From Planctomonas deserti (GTDB lineage: Bacteria; Actinomycetota; Actinomycetes; Actinomycetales; Microbacteriaceae): a stretch of DNA of 64,000 nt. Where the stretch lies: NCBI RefSeq assembly GCF_003067705.1, contig NZ_QANL01000001.1, forward strand, positions 248,001 to 312,000. The letters are read 5' to 3'. This document shows, in pieces, positions 18,300-26,290 of this stretch. The notes under the pieces were generated by a model that was not told the origin of the DNA, searched no databases, and saw nothing but the letters and a program-made list of their open reading frames with translations. The position numbers and the translations under genes were made by a program. Within the stretch, counting starts at the first letter, position 1, and every line of letters begins with the position of its first letter.

Positions 18300-19035
18300 C
18301 GACCTCGGCGAGACGGTGGACGGCATGCCGACCGCCGACGACGCCGCGCTGTTCGCGCTGGTCACGAGCGCCAACGTGGCCTGCGGCTTCCACGCGGGCG
18401 ACGAGCGGTCGATGCGGGACAGCTGCCGGCTCGCCGTCCGTCACGGGGTGGCCCTCGGCGCCCACGTGTCCTACGACGATCGCGAGGGCTTCGGTCGGCG
18501 GGACGTCGACGTGACACCCACCCGGCTGCGCGAGCACGTGCTGACGCAGCTCCGGGCGCTCGGCGAGGCGGCCGCGGAGTCCGGCGCGCGCATCCGCTAC
18601 GTCAAGCCGCACGGCGCGCTGTACAACCGCATCGTGCACGACCGGGCGCAGGCGGATGCCGTGGCCGGCGCGGTGCGCGACTTCTCCCCCGGCCTGCCGC
18701 TGCTCGGGCTGCCCGGCTCGGCGATCGAGGCGGCGGCCGACACGGCCGGGTCCCCATTCTTCCGCGAGGCGTTCGTCGACCGCGGCTACCGGCCGGACGG
18801 CACGCTCGTGCCACGCGGGTCCGCCGGCGCCCTGCTCGGCGACGGCGACGGCATCACCGAGCGGGCGGTGCGGCTCGCGACGACGGGCCGGGTGCGCGCC
18901 GTCGACGGCACGGAGCTCGAGCTTCGCGTCGATTCCCTCTGCGTGCACGGGGACACGCCCGGGGCCGTGGACATGGCGCATTCGGTGCGCGCGGCGCTGA
19001 TCGCCGCGGGCGTGCCGCTCACGGCCTTCGCCTGA
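18286..19035 (+). CDS. pxpA: 5-oxoprolinase subunit PxpA (LamB/YcsF family)
   Basis: PxpA, with PxpB and PxpC, hydrolyses 5-oxoproline to glutamate using ATP. The 249-residue protein begins with the family hallmark MDLNSDLGE and contains TSANVACGFHAGD, GAHVSYDDREGFGRR, RYVKPHGALYN and, near the end, CVHGDTPGAV. ATG at 18286 gives this canonical N terminus. The usual partners pxpB and pxpC are not found within the window. Confidence 0.93.
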   Translation: MDLNSDLGETVDGMPTADDAALFALVTSANVACGFHAGDERSMRDSCRLAVRHGVALGAHVSYDDREGFGRRDVDVTPTRLREHVLTQLRALGEAAAESGARIRYVKPHGALYNRIVHDRAQADAVAGAVRDFSPGLPLLGLPGSAIEAAADTAGSPFFREAFVDRGYRPDGTLVPRGSAGALLGDGDGITERAVRLATTGRVRAVDGTELELRVDSLCVHGDTPGAVDMAHSVRAALIAAGVPLTAFA

Positions 19036-19051
19036 GGAGCGGTCGTCGCCA

Positions 19052-19084
19052 GGTCCGGGCACCCGCATGGCGAGCACCCGGACC
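19052..19084. terminator. Stem-loop between convergent pxpA and folD
   Basis: GGTCCGGG (19052-19059) pairs with CCCGGACC (19077-19084). The position between convergent genes suggests a bidirectional terminator. Confidence 0.5.
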
Positions 19085-19106
19085 GACGGTCATCCCGTCG
19101 CGGGAC

Positions 19107-20009
19107 TCAGGCCGTGCGCTCGGCGGCGGCGACGACGTTCGCGAGCAGCATGGCCCGCGTCATCGGCCCGACGCCGCCGGGCACGGGCGACAGCCAGCCC
19201 GCGACCTCGGCGACCGCCGGGTCGACGTCGCCGACGAGCTTGTGCTTGCCCAGCTCCTCGTTGAAGGTGCGGCTGATGCCGACGTCGAGGACGGCGGCGC
19301 CCTCCTTCACCCAGTCCGGCTTGACCAGCCCGGGCACACCGACGGCCGCGACCACGATGTCGGCGCGGCGCACCTCGGACGCGAGGTCGGGGGTGCGCGA
19401 GTGCGTGAGCGTGACGGTGGCGTCGATGCCCTTGCGGGTGAGCAGCAGGCCGAGCGGGCGGCCCACGGTCAGGCCGCGCCCGATCACGACGACGCGCGTA
19501 CCGACGTAGGGCACACCGTTGCGCTTCAACATCTCCACGATGCCGGCCGGGGTGCACGGCAGGGGGAACGGGTCGACGAGGCCCGCGACGCGGGCATCCG
19601 GCGCGGTGACGTTGAGCACGAGCTTGCCGAGGTTCGTCGGATGCAGGCCGTCGGCATCCTTCGCCGGGTCCATGAGCTCGAGCATGGCGTTCTCGTCCAT
19701 ACCCTTCGGCAGCGGCAGCTGCACGATGTAGCCCGTGACGCTGGGGTCCGCGTTCAGCTCCAGGATGGCGTCGCGCACGTCCTGCTCGGACGCGTCGCCC
19801 GGCAGGTCGACGCGGATGGACCTGATGCCCACCTCGGCGCAGTCGCGGTGCTTGCCCGCGACGTAGGACACCGATCCCGGGTCGTCGCCGACGAGGAGCG
19901 TGCCGAGGCCAGGAACGATCCCCCGCTCGGCGAGCGCCTCGATGCGGCCCTTCAGCTCCGCCTTGACGGCCGCAGCCGTCGCGTTGCCGTCCAACCGCTC
20001 CGCGGTCAC
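19107..20009 (-). CDS. folD: Bifunctional methylenetetrahydrofolate dehydrogenase/cyclohydrolase
   Basis: FolD oxidises 5,10-methylene-THF to methenyl-THF with NADP and hydrolyses it to 10-formyl-THF. The 300-residue protein has the catalytic region [16 protein letters not shown] (lysine in VAGKH), the second FolD signature [21 protein letters not shown], and the cofactor site [39 protein letters not shown] is the conserved C-terminal motif. GTG at 20009 overlaps the glyA stop (GTGA), so glyA and folD form one operon behind the riboswitch. Confidence 0.95.
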   Translation of the reverse strand: MTAERLDGNATAAAVKAELKGRIEALAERGIVPGLGTLLVGDDPGSVSYVAGKHRDCAEVGIRSIRVDLPGDASEQDVRDAILELNADPSVTGYIVQLPLPKGMDENAMLELMDPAKDADGLHPTNLGKLVLNVTAPDARVAGLVDPFPLPCTPAGIVEMLKRNGVPYVGTRVVVIGRGLTVGRPLGLLLTRKGIDATVTLTHSRTPDLASEVRRADIVVAAVGVPGLVKPDWVKEGAAVLDVGISRTFNEELGKHKLVGDVDPAVAEVAGWLSPVPGGVGPMTRAMLLANVVAAAERTA

Positions 20010-21307
20010 GCGACGGCTCCGGACGGGGTGAGCCCCGGGTAGAGCGGGAAGGAGTCGGTCAGCGCGGTGACGCGCTCGCGCTGGGCCGCGACATCGACGC
20101 CGGGCTTCAGGGTCTCGGCGATGATGTCCGCGACCTCGGTGAACTCCTGCTCGGCGAACCCGCGGGTCGCGAGCGCCGCCGTGCCGATGCGCACGCCGGA
20201 GGTGACCATGGGCGGACGCGGGTCGAACGGGACGGAGTTGCGGTTGACCGTGATGCCGACCTCGTGCAGCACGTCCTCCGCCTGCTTGCCGTCTATCTCG
20301 GCGTTGCGCAGGTCGGCGAGCACGAGGTGCACGTCGGTGCCGCCGGTGAGCACGGAGAGCCCCGCATCGGTGGAGTCCGCGGCGGTGAGACGCTCGGCGA
20401 GCAGCTGGGCACCCTGGATGGTGCGCTGCTGCCGGTCGACGAACTCGGGCTCGGCGGCGAGCTTGAAGGCCGTGGCCTTGGCCGCGATGACGTGCATGAG
20501 CGGGCCGCCCTGCTGTCCCGGGAAGACCGCCGAGTTCAGCTTCTTGGCGAGCTCGGTGTCGCGGCTGAGGATGACGCCGGAGCGGGGACCGGCGAGCGTC
20601 TTGTGGACCGTGGAGCTGACGACGTCGGCGAACGGGATGGGCGAGGGGTGCAGGCCCGCGGCCACGAGGCCGGCGAAGTGGGCCATGTCGACCCAGAGCG
20701 TCGCACCCACCTCGTCGGCGATGGCGCGGAACGCGGCGAAGTCGAGCTGGCGGGGGTAGGCGGACCAGCCGGCGATGATCACCTTCGGCCTGTGCTCGAG
20801 CGCCTTGTCGCGCACGACGTCCATGTCGATGCGGAACGTCTCCGGATCCACCCCGTACGCCGTCGCGTTGTACAGCTTGCCGGAGAAGTTGAGCTTCATG
20901 CCGTGGGTGAGGTGACCGCCGTGGGCGAGCTCGAGGCCGAGGATGGTGTCGCCGGGCTGAGCGATGGCGGCGAGCACGGCGGCGTTGGCCGACGCGCCCG
21001 AGTGGGGCTGCACGTTCGCGTAGGCGGCGCCGAACAGCGACTTCGCGCGGTCGATGGCGAGCTGCTCGGCGATGTCGACGAACTCGCAGCCGCCGTAGTA
21101 GCGGCGGCCGGGGTAGCCCTCGGCGTACTTGTTCGTGAGCACGGAGCCCTGCGCCTCGAGCACGGCGCGGGGGACGAAGTTCTCGCTCGCGATCATCTCG
21201 AGGGTGCCGCGCTGGCGCCCGAGCTCCTGCTCGAGCACGGCGGCGATCTCGGGGTCGACCTCGGCGAGGGACGAGACGAACGAGGTGGGGAGGTGGTCAA
21301 CGGGCAC
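20006..21307 (-). CDS. glyA: Serine hydroxymethyltransferase
   Basis: GlyA converts serine and THF to glycine and 5,10-methylene-THF using PLP. The 433-residue protein contains [47 protein letters not shown] with the PLP-ring aspartate and histidine, and the PLP lysine K236 in [17 protein letters not shown] at 21307 is chosen: it has a GAGGAG ribosome binding site 6 nt upstream and gives the expected N terminus. Expression is probably controlled by the ZTP riboswitch in its leader. Confidence 0.95.
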   Translation of the reverse strand: MPVDHLPTSFVSSLAEVDPEIAAVLEQELGRQRGTLEMIASENFVPRAVLEAQGSVLTNKYAEGYPGRRYYGGCEFVDIAEQLAIDRAKSLFGAAYANVQPHSGASANAAVLAAIAQPGDTILGLELAHGGHLTHGMKLNFSGKLYNATAYGVDPETFRIDMDVVRDKALEHRPKVIIAGWSAYPRQLDFAAFRAIADEVGATLWVDMAHFAGLVAAGLHPSPIPFADVVSSTVHKTLAGPRSGVILSRDTELAKKLNSAVFPGQQGGPLMHVIAAKATAFKLAAEPEFVDRQQRTIQGAQLLAERLTAADSTDAGLSVLTGGTDVHLVLADLRNAEIDGKQAEDVLHEVGITVNRNSVPFDPRPPMVTSGVRIGTAALATRGFAEQEFTEVADIIAETLKPGVDVAAQRERVTALTDSFPLYPGLTPSGAVA

Positions 21308-21386
21308 GGAAGGCTCCTCAGCTGGCTTGGGCTTGCACTGGCACCGGGAACGTGCGGACCGCATCCTGCGGCCTGCATCGTTCTCG

Positions 21387-21405
21387 CCCCGCGGTGTCCG
21401 CGGGG
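21387..21405 (-). terminator. Hairpin directly downstream of the ZTP aptamer (possible expression platform)
   Basis: A perfect 8-bp stem (CCCCGCGG / CCGCGGGG) with a 3-nt loop lies about 13 nt after the aptamer on the minus strand. There is no U-tract, so a classic intrinsic terminator is not evident; the switch may act on Rho-dependent termination or another fold. Confidence 0.5.
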
Positions 21406-21414
21406 GTGGGGGAA

Positions 21415-21492
21415 AGCGGCCCAGGCGTACGGCCGATCCGTGTCAGTCGCTCCCCGATGGTGACCCATCCGAACGCCAGTCGCGACGCCGCA
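21415..21492 (-). ncRNA. ZTP (pfl) riboswitch upstream of glyA-folD
   Basis: Read on the minus strand, the leader has the conserved ZTP riboswitch blocks in order. CGCGACUGGCG (rc of 21474-21484) comes first, then GGGGAGCGAC, and finally GUACGCCUGGGC (from about 21419-21430). The sequence between the first two blocks forms a short GAUGG/CCAUC helix. The class senses ZTP/ZMP, which accumulate when 10-formyl-THF is low, and usually activates folate genes such as glyA and folD. It ends about 110 nt before the glyA start. Confidence 0.9.
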
Positions 21493-21498
21493 ATGCTA
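21493..21498 (-). promoter_or_regulatory. Candidate -10 element for glyA-folD
   Basis: TAGCAT on the minus strand lies just upstream of the riboswitch, so transcription would start at the first bases of the aptamer. No clear -35 is seen. Confidence 0.45.
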
Positions 21499-21619
21499 CC
21501 AGCCGGTCCGCGCGGCCCGCCCTGTTCGCGCGGTTCCCGTCCGCTCATACCCGTCCTGTTCGCCGGGCTCATCCGACCCGACCCCGTTCACGTGTCCGCC
21601 CGTTCGCAATCCAGGCTCA

Positions 21620-21667
21620 GCTGCGACACGCCACAGTTGGACGTCTCGAAACGCGGCGTGTCGCAGC
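21620..21667. repeat. Perfect 13-bp inverted repeat (family B relative)
   Basis: GCTGCGACACGCC (21620-21632) and GGCGTGTCGCAGC (21655-21667) pair around a 22-nt loop. The core CGACACGCC and a nearby CTGAATT link it to the palindromes at 54.0 and 60.1 kb. It lies between the MFS gene end and the glyA leader, and apart from the riboswitch nothing else is evident in this gap. Confidence 0.75.
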
Positions 21668-21772
21668 ACGGCCTGAATTCGGAACGGTGTGGAGGAGGGT
21701 GGGTGCGATCGGACCGGTGCGGATCGGACCGGCGCGAAGATGGGGCGGTGGGGCGCGCCGGGCCGGCGTGCG

Positions 21773-22999
21773 TCAGGCGGTGCGGGCCTGGGCGCGGGAG
21801 GCGAGCGCGTCGGAGACGAGCACCACGGCGAGCGCGATCACCAGGATGGTGAGGTAGACGAACGGGATCGCCCGCAGGCCGAGCGTCTCGAGCACGATCG
21901 CCCCGACAAGGGCGCCGCCGCCGATGCCGATGTTGAACGCGGTCGTGAAGAAGGCGCTCGCGGTGTCGCGGATGCGGGCGGGCGCGATGTGCAGCATCCG
22001 CGTCTGCAGCAGGGCGGGGAGCCCGCCGAGCGCGAGGCCCCACAGCGCGAACGCCGGGATCGCGACGACCGGAACGTGGGGGAACGCACCGAGGAGGGTG
22101 ATGGCGAGGATCGTCGCGCCGAGCGACACGACGAGCCCGACGCGGGGCCTGCGTCCGAGGTAAGCGCCGACGACGGCAAGGCCGACCGCGCCAGCGATGC
22201 CGTAGGCGAACAGCAGCGGGCTCACGGCGGCGTCGCCGAGCCCCGCCTCACGGGAGAGGAACGGGGCGATGTACGTGTAGAAGGTGTACTGCCCGACCAT
22301 GATGACGCCGGTGATGATGCAGAGCAGCACGACGCCGCCGATGGACGGCCGGCGCCCGGCCGTGCTCGCGGCGACCTCCGGCGCGTCCGCGGCGGCGAGG
22401 TGGTCGACCCGGGGCAGGAATCGCCAGACGAGCAGCGCGCCCAGTGCGACCAGCCCGGCAAGCGCGCCGAACGTCGCGCGCCAGCCCAGCAGCTGCCCGA
22501 GGGCGGTGCCGAGCGGCACTCCGAGCACGAACGCGAGCGAGCCGCCGCCCAGCGTGATGGCGACGGCGCGGCCCAGCTGGTCCTTCGGCACGAGGTAGGA
22601 GGAGTACGCGCCCACGACAGCCCAGAACACGCCGTGCGCGAGTCCGCCGAACACCCGGGACGCCACGACGAGCTCGTAGGTCGGGGCGACCGCGGTGAGC
22701 AGGCTGCTCGCCGCGAAGACGGCGAGCACGCCCACGACGAGCGCGTGCCGGGGCAGCCGGCGGGTGAGGGCGACGAGCGGGGTGCTCGTGACGACGACGG
22801 TGAACGCGAACACGGTCACGAGCAGGCCGACGAGCGACTCGCTCACGCCGAGGTCGGCGCTCATCAGGGGCAGCAGTCCCGTGGGGATCATCTCGATGGT
22901 GACGTTGAGGAAGATCGCCACGGCGAGCATGCAGAGGCCGAGGTAGGGGAACGGGCGGGCAGCGGGCGCGGAAACAGGCACCGGCGCGGTGGTGGTCAT
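21773..22999 (-). CDS. MFS transporter, DHA1-type (drug or metabolite efflux)
   Basis: This 408-residue protein has about 12 transmembrane segments. It shows DHA1-type motifs such as LMSADLGVSESLVGLLVTVFAFTVVVTSTPLVALTRRLPRHALVVGVLAVFAASS (motif A region) and SRVFGGLAHGVFWAVVGAYSS. Proteins of this type export drugs, sugars or amino acids; the substrate cannot be inferred. ATG at 22999 starts close to the first hydrophobic segment; ATG at 23008 is an equally possible start. It is divergent from purU. Confidence 0.82.
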   Translation of the reverse strand: MTTTAPVPVSAPAARPFPYLGLCMLAVAIFLNVTIEMIPTGLLPLMSADLGVSESLVGLLVTVFAFTVVVTSTPLVALTRRLPRHALVVGVLAVFAASSLLTAVAPTYELVVASRVFGGLAHGVFWAVVGAYSSYLVPKDQLGRAVAITLGGGSLAFVLGVPLGTALGQLLGWRATFGALAGLVALGALLVWRFLPRVDHLAAADAPEVAASTAGRRPSIGGVVLLCIITGVIMVGQYTFYTYIAPFLSREAGLGDAAVSPLLFAYGIAGAVGLAVVGAYLGRRPRVGLVVSLGATILAITLLGAFPHVPVVAIPAFALWGLALGGLPALLQTRMLHIAPARIRDTASAFFTTAFNIGIGGGALVGAIVLETLGLRAIPFVYLTILVIALAVVLVSDALASRAQARTA

Positions 23000-23174
23000 G
23001 ACAGGCATCCAGAGCGACTGGAACGGCGGGAGAGCTCCCGGGGCCGGCGAGATCCGCTCGACCAGCATCGATCCTACCGCCGACGGGCTGTGGACGGGCG
23101 AGATCGGCGGCGGGCGCCCGGGTTCCCGCGGCTCGCTCTAGCCACGGCGGCGGAGGCGCGTCCCGCCGAGCGCC

Positions 23175-23180
23175 TATCCT
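23175..23180 (+). promoter_or_regulatory. -10 element of purU, leaderless
   Basis: TATCCT is followed by 6 nt and the ATG of purU, the same element and spacing as in front of galT. Confidence 0.55.
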
Positions 23181-23186
23181 GTTCGG

Positions 23187-24053
23187 ATGACTTCGCAGCC
23201 CTCGGCCATCACGCACTGGGTCCTCACGATCGTCTGCACCGACGAGCCCGGCATCGTGCACGCGCTCAGCGGGGCCGTGGTGCAGGCCCGGGGCAACATC
23301 ACCGAGTCGCAGCAGTTCTCGAGCGCCGACACCGGGCGGTTCTTCATGCGCCTGCAGGTCGAGTCCGACGCGTCGCGCGAGGAGTTCGCGGGCGCCCTGG
23401 CCCCCGTGCTCGAGCGGTACGCCATGACCTGGCAGCTCGATATCGTCGGCCGGCCGCTGCGGACCCTCGTGCTCGCGTCGACGGCCGCGCACTGCCTGGG
23501 CGACCTGCTGTTCCGGCAGCGCACGGGGCACCTGCCCGTCGAGATCCCCCTCGTCCTCAGCAACCACGAGACCCTGCGCGACCTCGCGGGCTTCTACGGC
23601 GTGCCGTTCGAGCACCTCCACGTCACGGATGCGGCGAGCAAGGCCGCCATGGAGGAGCGGGTCATCCAGGCGGTCGAGGAGCACGACATCGAGCTCGTCG
23701 TGCTCGCCCGCTACATGCAGATCCTCTCGCCCGGGCTGTGCGAACGGCTGAGCGGCCGGGCCATCAACATCCACCACTCGTTCCTGCCCGGCTTCAAGGG
23801 CGCGAACCCCTACAAGCAGGCGCACGCCCGCGGCGTGAAGCTCATCGGCGCGACCGCGCACTTCGTGACGAGCGATCTCGACGAGGGCCCGATCATCGAG
23901 CAGAACGTCGTGCGGGTCGACCACTCCCGCACGCCCGCCGAGCTCATGGCGATCGGCCAGGACGAGGAGTCCCGCACCCTCACCCAGGCGGTGAAGTGGT
24001 TCGCGGAGAACCGCGTGCTGCTCGACGGGGCGCGCACCATCATCTTCCGCTGA
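23187..24053 (+). CDS. purU: Formyltetrahydrofolate deformylase
   Basis: PurU hydrolyses 10-formyl-THF to THF and formate, balancing the folate pools. The 288-residue protein has an N-terminal ACT regulatory domain (about 10-85) and a C-terminal formyltransferase-fold domain (about 90-288). The catalytic Asn-His-Asp triad is N194 and H196 in INIHHSFLPGFKG and D232 in TSDLDEGPIIEQ. HSFLPGFKGANPYKQAHARGVKLIGATAHFV is characteristic of PurU rather than PurN. It lies near glyA-folD but on the opposite strand with its own promoter. Confidence 0.95.
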   Translation: MTSQPSAITHWVLTIVCTDEPGIVHALSGAVVQARGNITESQQFSSADTGRFFMRLQVESDASREEFAGALAPVLERYAMTWQLDIVGRPLRTLVLASTAAHCLGDLLFRQRTGHLPVEIPLVLSNHETLRDLAGFYGVPFEHLHVTDAASKAAMEERVIQAVEEHDIELVVLARYMQILSPGLCERLSGRAINIHHSFLPGFKGANPYKQAHARGVKLIGATAHFVTSDLDEGPIIEQNVVRVDHSRTPAELMAIGQDEESRTLTQAVKWFAENRVLLDGARTIIFR

Positions 24054-24093
24054 CGACACGGCCCGGGCGCCCTGCGGGGCCGGGGTTGCTCAC

Positions 24094-24099
24094 TACGCT
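24094..24099 (+). promoter_or_regulatory. -10 element of nagA, leaderless
   Basis: TACGCT followed by 6 nt and the nagA ATG. The region between purU and nagA is only 52 bp. Confidence 0.5.
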
Positions 24100-24105
24100 T
24101 CCCCC

Positions 24106-25272
24106 ATGAGCCTCCTCGTCCACAGTGCCCGCAAGGTCGATGCGGAGGGCCACATCGACGACTTCTGGCTCGTCGCCGACGGCCTCACCATCACGGCGAC
24201 CGGCACGGGCGACGGCTGGCGGAAGCACGCCGAGGGTGTGAGCCCGCAGAGCATCGTCGACGCCGGCGGGCACTGGCTCACGCCCGGCTTCCTCGACCTG
24301 CACGGCCACGGCGGCGGCGGGCACGCGTTCGACGACGGGCCGGCCGAGGTCCGCGCCGGACTCACCACCCACCGAGCGCGGGGAACGACGCGCTCCGTCA
24401 TCTCGCTCGTCGCGAATCCGCTGGACGCGCTCGAGCGCAGTCTCGCCGGGATCGCGGACCTCGCCGAGCGGGACCCCCTCGTGCTCGGCTCCCACCTCGA
24501 GGGCCCGTACATCGCATCCCCCCGCCGGGGCGCGCACAGCCCGGACCACGTCCGCAGCCCCGAGCCGGCCGAGGTGGAGCGACTGCTCGCCGCCTCGCGC
24601 GGCACCCTGCGGCAGATCACGCTCGCGCCCGAGCTGCCGGGTGCGCTGGAGTCCATCGATGTGCTGACGGCGGCGGGGGTGACGGTGGCGGTCGGGCACA
24701 CCGAGGCCGGCTTCGAGCAGGCGCGCGAGGCGTTCCAGCGCGGCGCTCGCCTGCTGACGCACGCGTTCAACGCCATGGAGGGCATCCACCACCGCAGTCC
24801 CGGGCCGGTCGTCGCGGCGATGGAGAATCCGCTCGTGACCCTGGAACTGATCCTCGACGGCCTGCACGTGCACCCGAGCGTCGCGCGGTTGCTGTTCGCG
24901 GGTGCGCCGGGTCGCGTGGCCCTGGTGTCCGACGCGATGGCCGCGGCGGGCGCCGCCGACGGCGACTACCGGCTCGGCGAGCTGGACGTCACGGTCCAGG
25001 ACGGCGCCGCGCTGCTCGCCGGGACCGACACGATCGCGGGCTCGACCCTCACCCAGGACGCCGCGCTCCGGATCGCGATCACCGAGGTCGGCGTGACGCC
25101 GGAGGTCGCCGTGGCCGCCCTCACCCTCGCCCCCGCCCGGGCGCTCGGGCTGGAGGCGCAGCACGGCCTTCTCAAGCCCGGGCACGTCGCCGACGCGGTG
25201 CTCCTCGACTCGCGCTGGCACGTGCTGCGGGTGTGGGCCTGCGGGGCGATCATCCCCACCGACGAGTTCTGA
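24106..25272 (+). CDS. nagA: N-acetylglucosamine-6-phosphate deacetylase
   Basis: NagA removes the acetyl group of GlcNAc 6-phosphate, giving glucosamine 6-phosphate. The 388-residue protein shows the amidohydrolase metal motif GFLDLHGHGGGGH (H66, H68), the metal-binding glutamate in SHLEGPYIA, the histidines in VAVGHTEAG and LTHAFNAM, and the catalytic aspartate in ALVSDAMAAAG. It converges with the ROK kinase/NagZ operon, which would supply GlcNAc 6-phosphate. nagB is not in the window. Confidence 0.93.
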   Translation: MSLLVHSARKVDAEGHIDDFWLVADGLTITATGTGDGWRKHAEGVSPQSIVDAGGHWLTPGFLDLHGHGGGGHAFDDGPAEVRAGLTTHRARGTTRSVISLVANPLDALERSLAGIADLAERDPLVLGSHLEGPYIASPRRGAHSPDHVRSPEPAEVERLLAASRGTLRQITLAPELPGALESIDVLTAAGVTVAVGHTEAGFEQAREAFQRGARLLTHAFNAMEGIHHRSPGPVVAAMENPLVTLELILDGLHVHPSVARLLFAGAPGRVALVSDAMAAAGAADGDYRLGELDVTVQDGAALLAGTDTIAGSTLTQDAALRIAITEVGVTPEVAVAALTLAPARALGLEAQHGLLKPGHVADAVLLDSRWHVLRVWACGAIIPTDEF

Positions 25273-25280
25273 GCGCCAGG

Positions 25281-25309
25281 GGTCCCGCCCCTTCGACGGG
25301 CTCGGGACC
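25281..25309. terminator. Family A repeat copy acting as terminator between convergent genes
   Basis: GGTCCCG (25281-25287) and CGGGACC (25303-25309) flank CCCTTCGACGGGCT, a diverged family A core. Its place between convergent nagA and the ROK kinase gene suggests transcription termination. Confidence 0.55.
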
Positions 25310-25348
25310 GCTCCGTCGACCGGACCGGGCGCCGGAGGGCTTCCCGCC

Positions 25349-26290
25349 TCAGGCTCCGTAGGGAATGCCGTTCACGCTCAGCGACTCCTCCGCGGCACCC
25401 ACGAGCGCGGCCCCCACGGCCGCCGCGGGGAACTCCGCGGGCAGCACGCGAACCCGGCCGGGCAGCGCGGTGGAGGCCAGGAAGGGCGAGCCCTCCTCCC
25501 AGCGGGTGAGCACGGCACGCAGGTCGCGCAGGAGGTCGTCCCCGAGCGAGCTGAGCCCGCCGCCGATCACCACGGTCTCGGGGTCGACCGTGAGCACCAG
25601 GATCCGCACGGCGGCCGCGATGTGCTCCAGCAGCCGGGATCGCACGGCTACGGCGACGGGGTCCCCCGCCGCGGCCGCGGCGAAGAGCGCACGGGCCGGA
25701 TGCGGGTCCGTGGTCGGCCACTGACGGGCGATGGTTGACCCGGACGCGACGGTCTCCAGGCAACCGCGCTGCCCGCACGGGCACACCTCGCCGTGCGGAT
25801 CGACGGGGATGTGACCGATCTCCCCGGCCGCTCCACCCGCGCCCCGCCAGAGGCGGCCCTCGAGCACGAGCCCCGCGGCGAGCCCGGTGCCGAGATTGAG
25901 GTAGGCCATCGACGCCTCGGCGTCGACGCCGAGCAGGGAGTACGCGCCGAGCGCAGCAGCGTTCACATCGTTCTCCACGCGCACCGGCGCTGACAATCGG
26001 TCGGCGAGGGCCGGGCCCAGCGCCAGGTGCTCGAAGCCGAGGTTGACGGCGTGCGACACGGTGCCGGTCGCGGGCGAGACGGTGCCGGGGATGCCGACGC
26101 CGATCGAGACGAAGTCCGCGGGCTCGATGCCGGCGAGCCCCGCGAGACCCTGCACGGCGGCGACCGCGGTGCAGACGACGGCGTCCGCGCCGAATCCCGT
26201 CGGCAGGAGCAGGGAGTGGATCGGCGCGCCGGAGTCGTCGACGACGACCGCGTGCGTCTTGGTGCCGCCGATGTCCAGGCCCGCCCTCAC
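25349..26290 (-). CDS. ROK-family sugar kinase (probable N-acetylglucosamine kinase)
   Basis: The 313-residue ROK kinase has an N-terminal phosphate-binding loop GLDIGGTKTHAVVVDDSG (residues 4-21). The catalytic aspartate lies in VRVENDVNAAALGAY, and the ROK zinc site in EIGHIPVDPHGEVCPCGQRGCLE. There is no helix-turn-helix, so it is an enzyme rather than a regulator. Position after nagZ (GTGA overlap) and opposite nagA makes GlcNAc the most likely substrate; glucose or N-acetylmannosamine are alternatives. GTG at 26290 gives a normal kinase N terminus. Confidence 0.85.
   Translation of the reverse strand: MRAGLDIGGTKTHAVVVDDSGAPIHSLLLPTGFGADAVVCTAVAAVQGLAGLAGIEPADFVSIGVGIPGTVSPATGTVSHAVNLGFEHLALGPALADRLSAPVRVENDVNAAALGAYSLLGVDAEASMAYLNLGTGLAAGLVLEGRLWRGAGGAAGEIGHIPVDPHGEVCPCGQRGCLETVASGSTIARQWPTTDPHPARALFAAAAAGDPVAVAVRSRLLEHIAAAVRILVLTVDPETVVIGGGLSSLGDDLLRDLRAVLTRWEEGSPFLASTALPGRVRVLPAEFPAAAVGAALVGAAEESLSVNGIPYGA

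Noticed and set aside
21308-21492. Glycine riboswitch upstream of glyA
   Set aside because: The conserved blocks match the ZTP class, and the tandem glycine aptamer signatures are absent.
24040-25221. Minus-strand open frame of 393 codons opposite nagA
   Set aside because: Antisense shadow; nagA has all amidohydrolase motifs on the plus strand.
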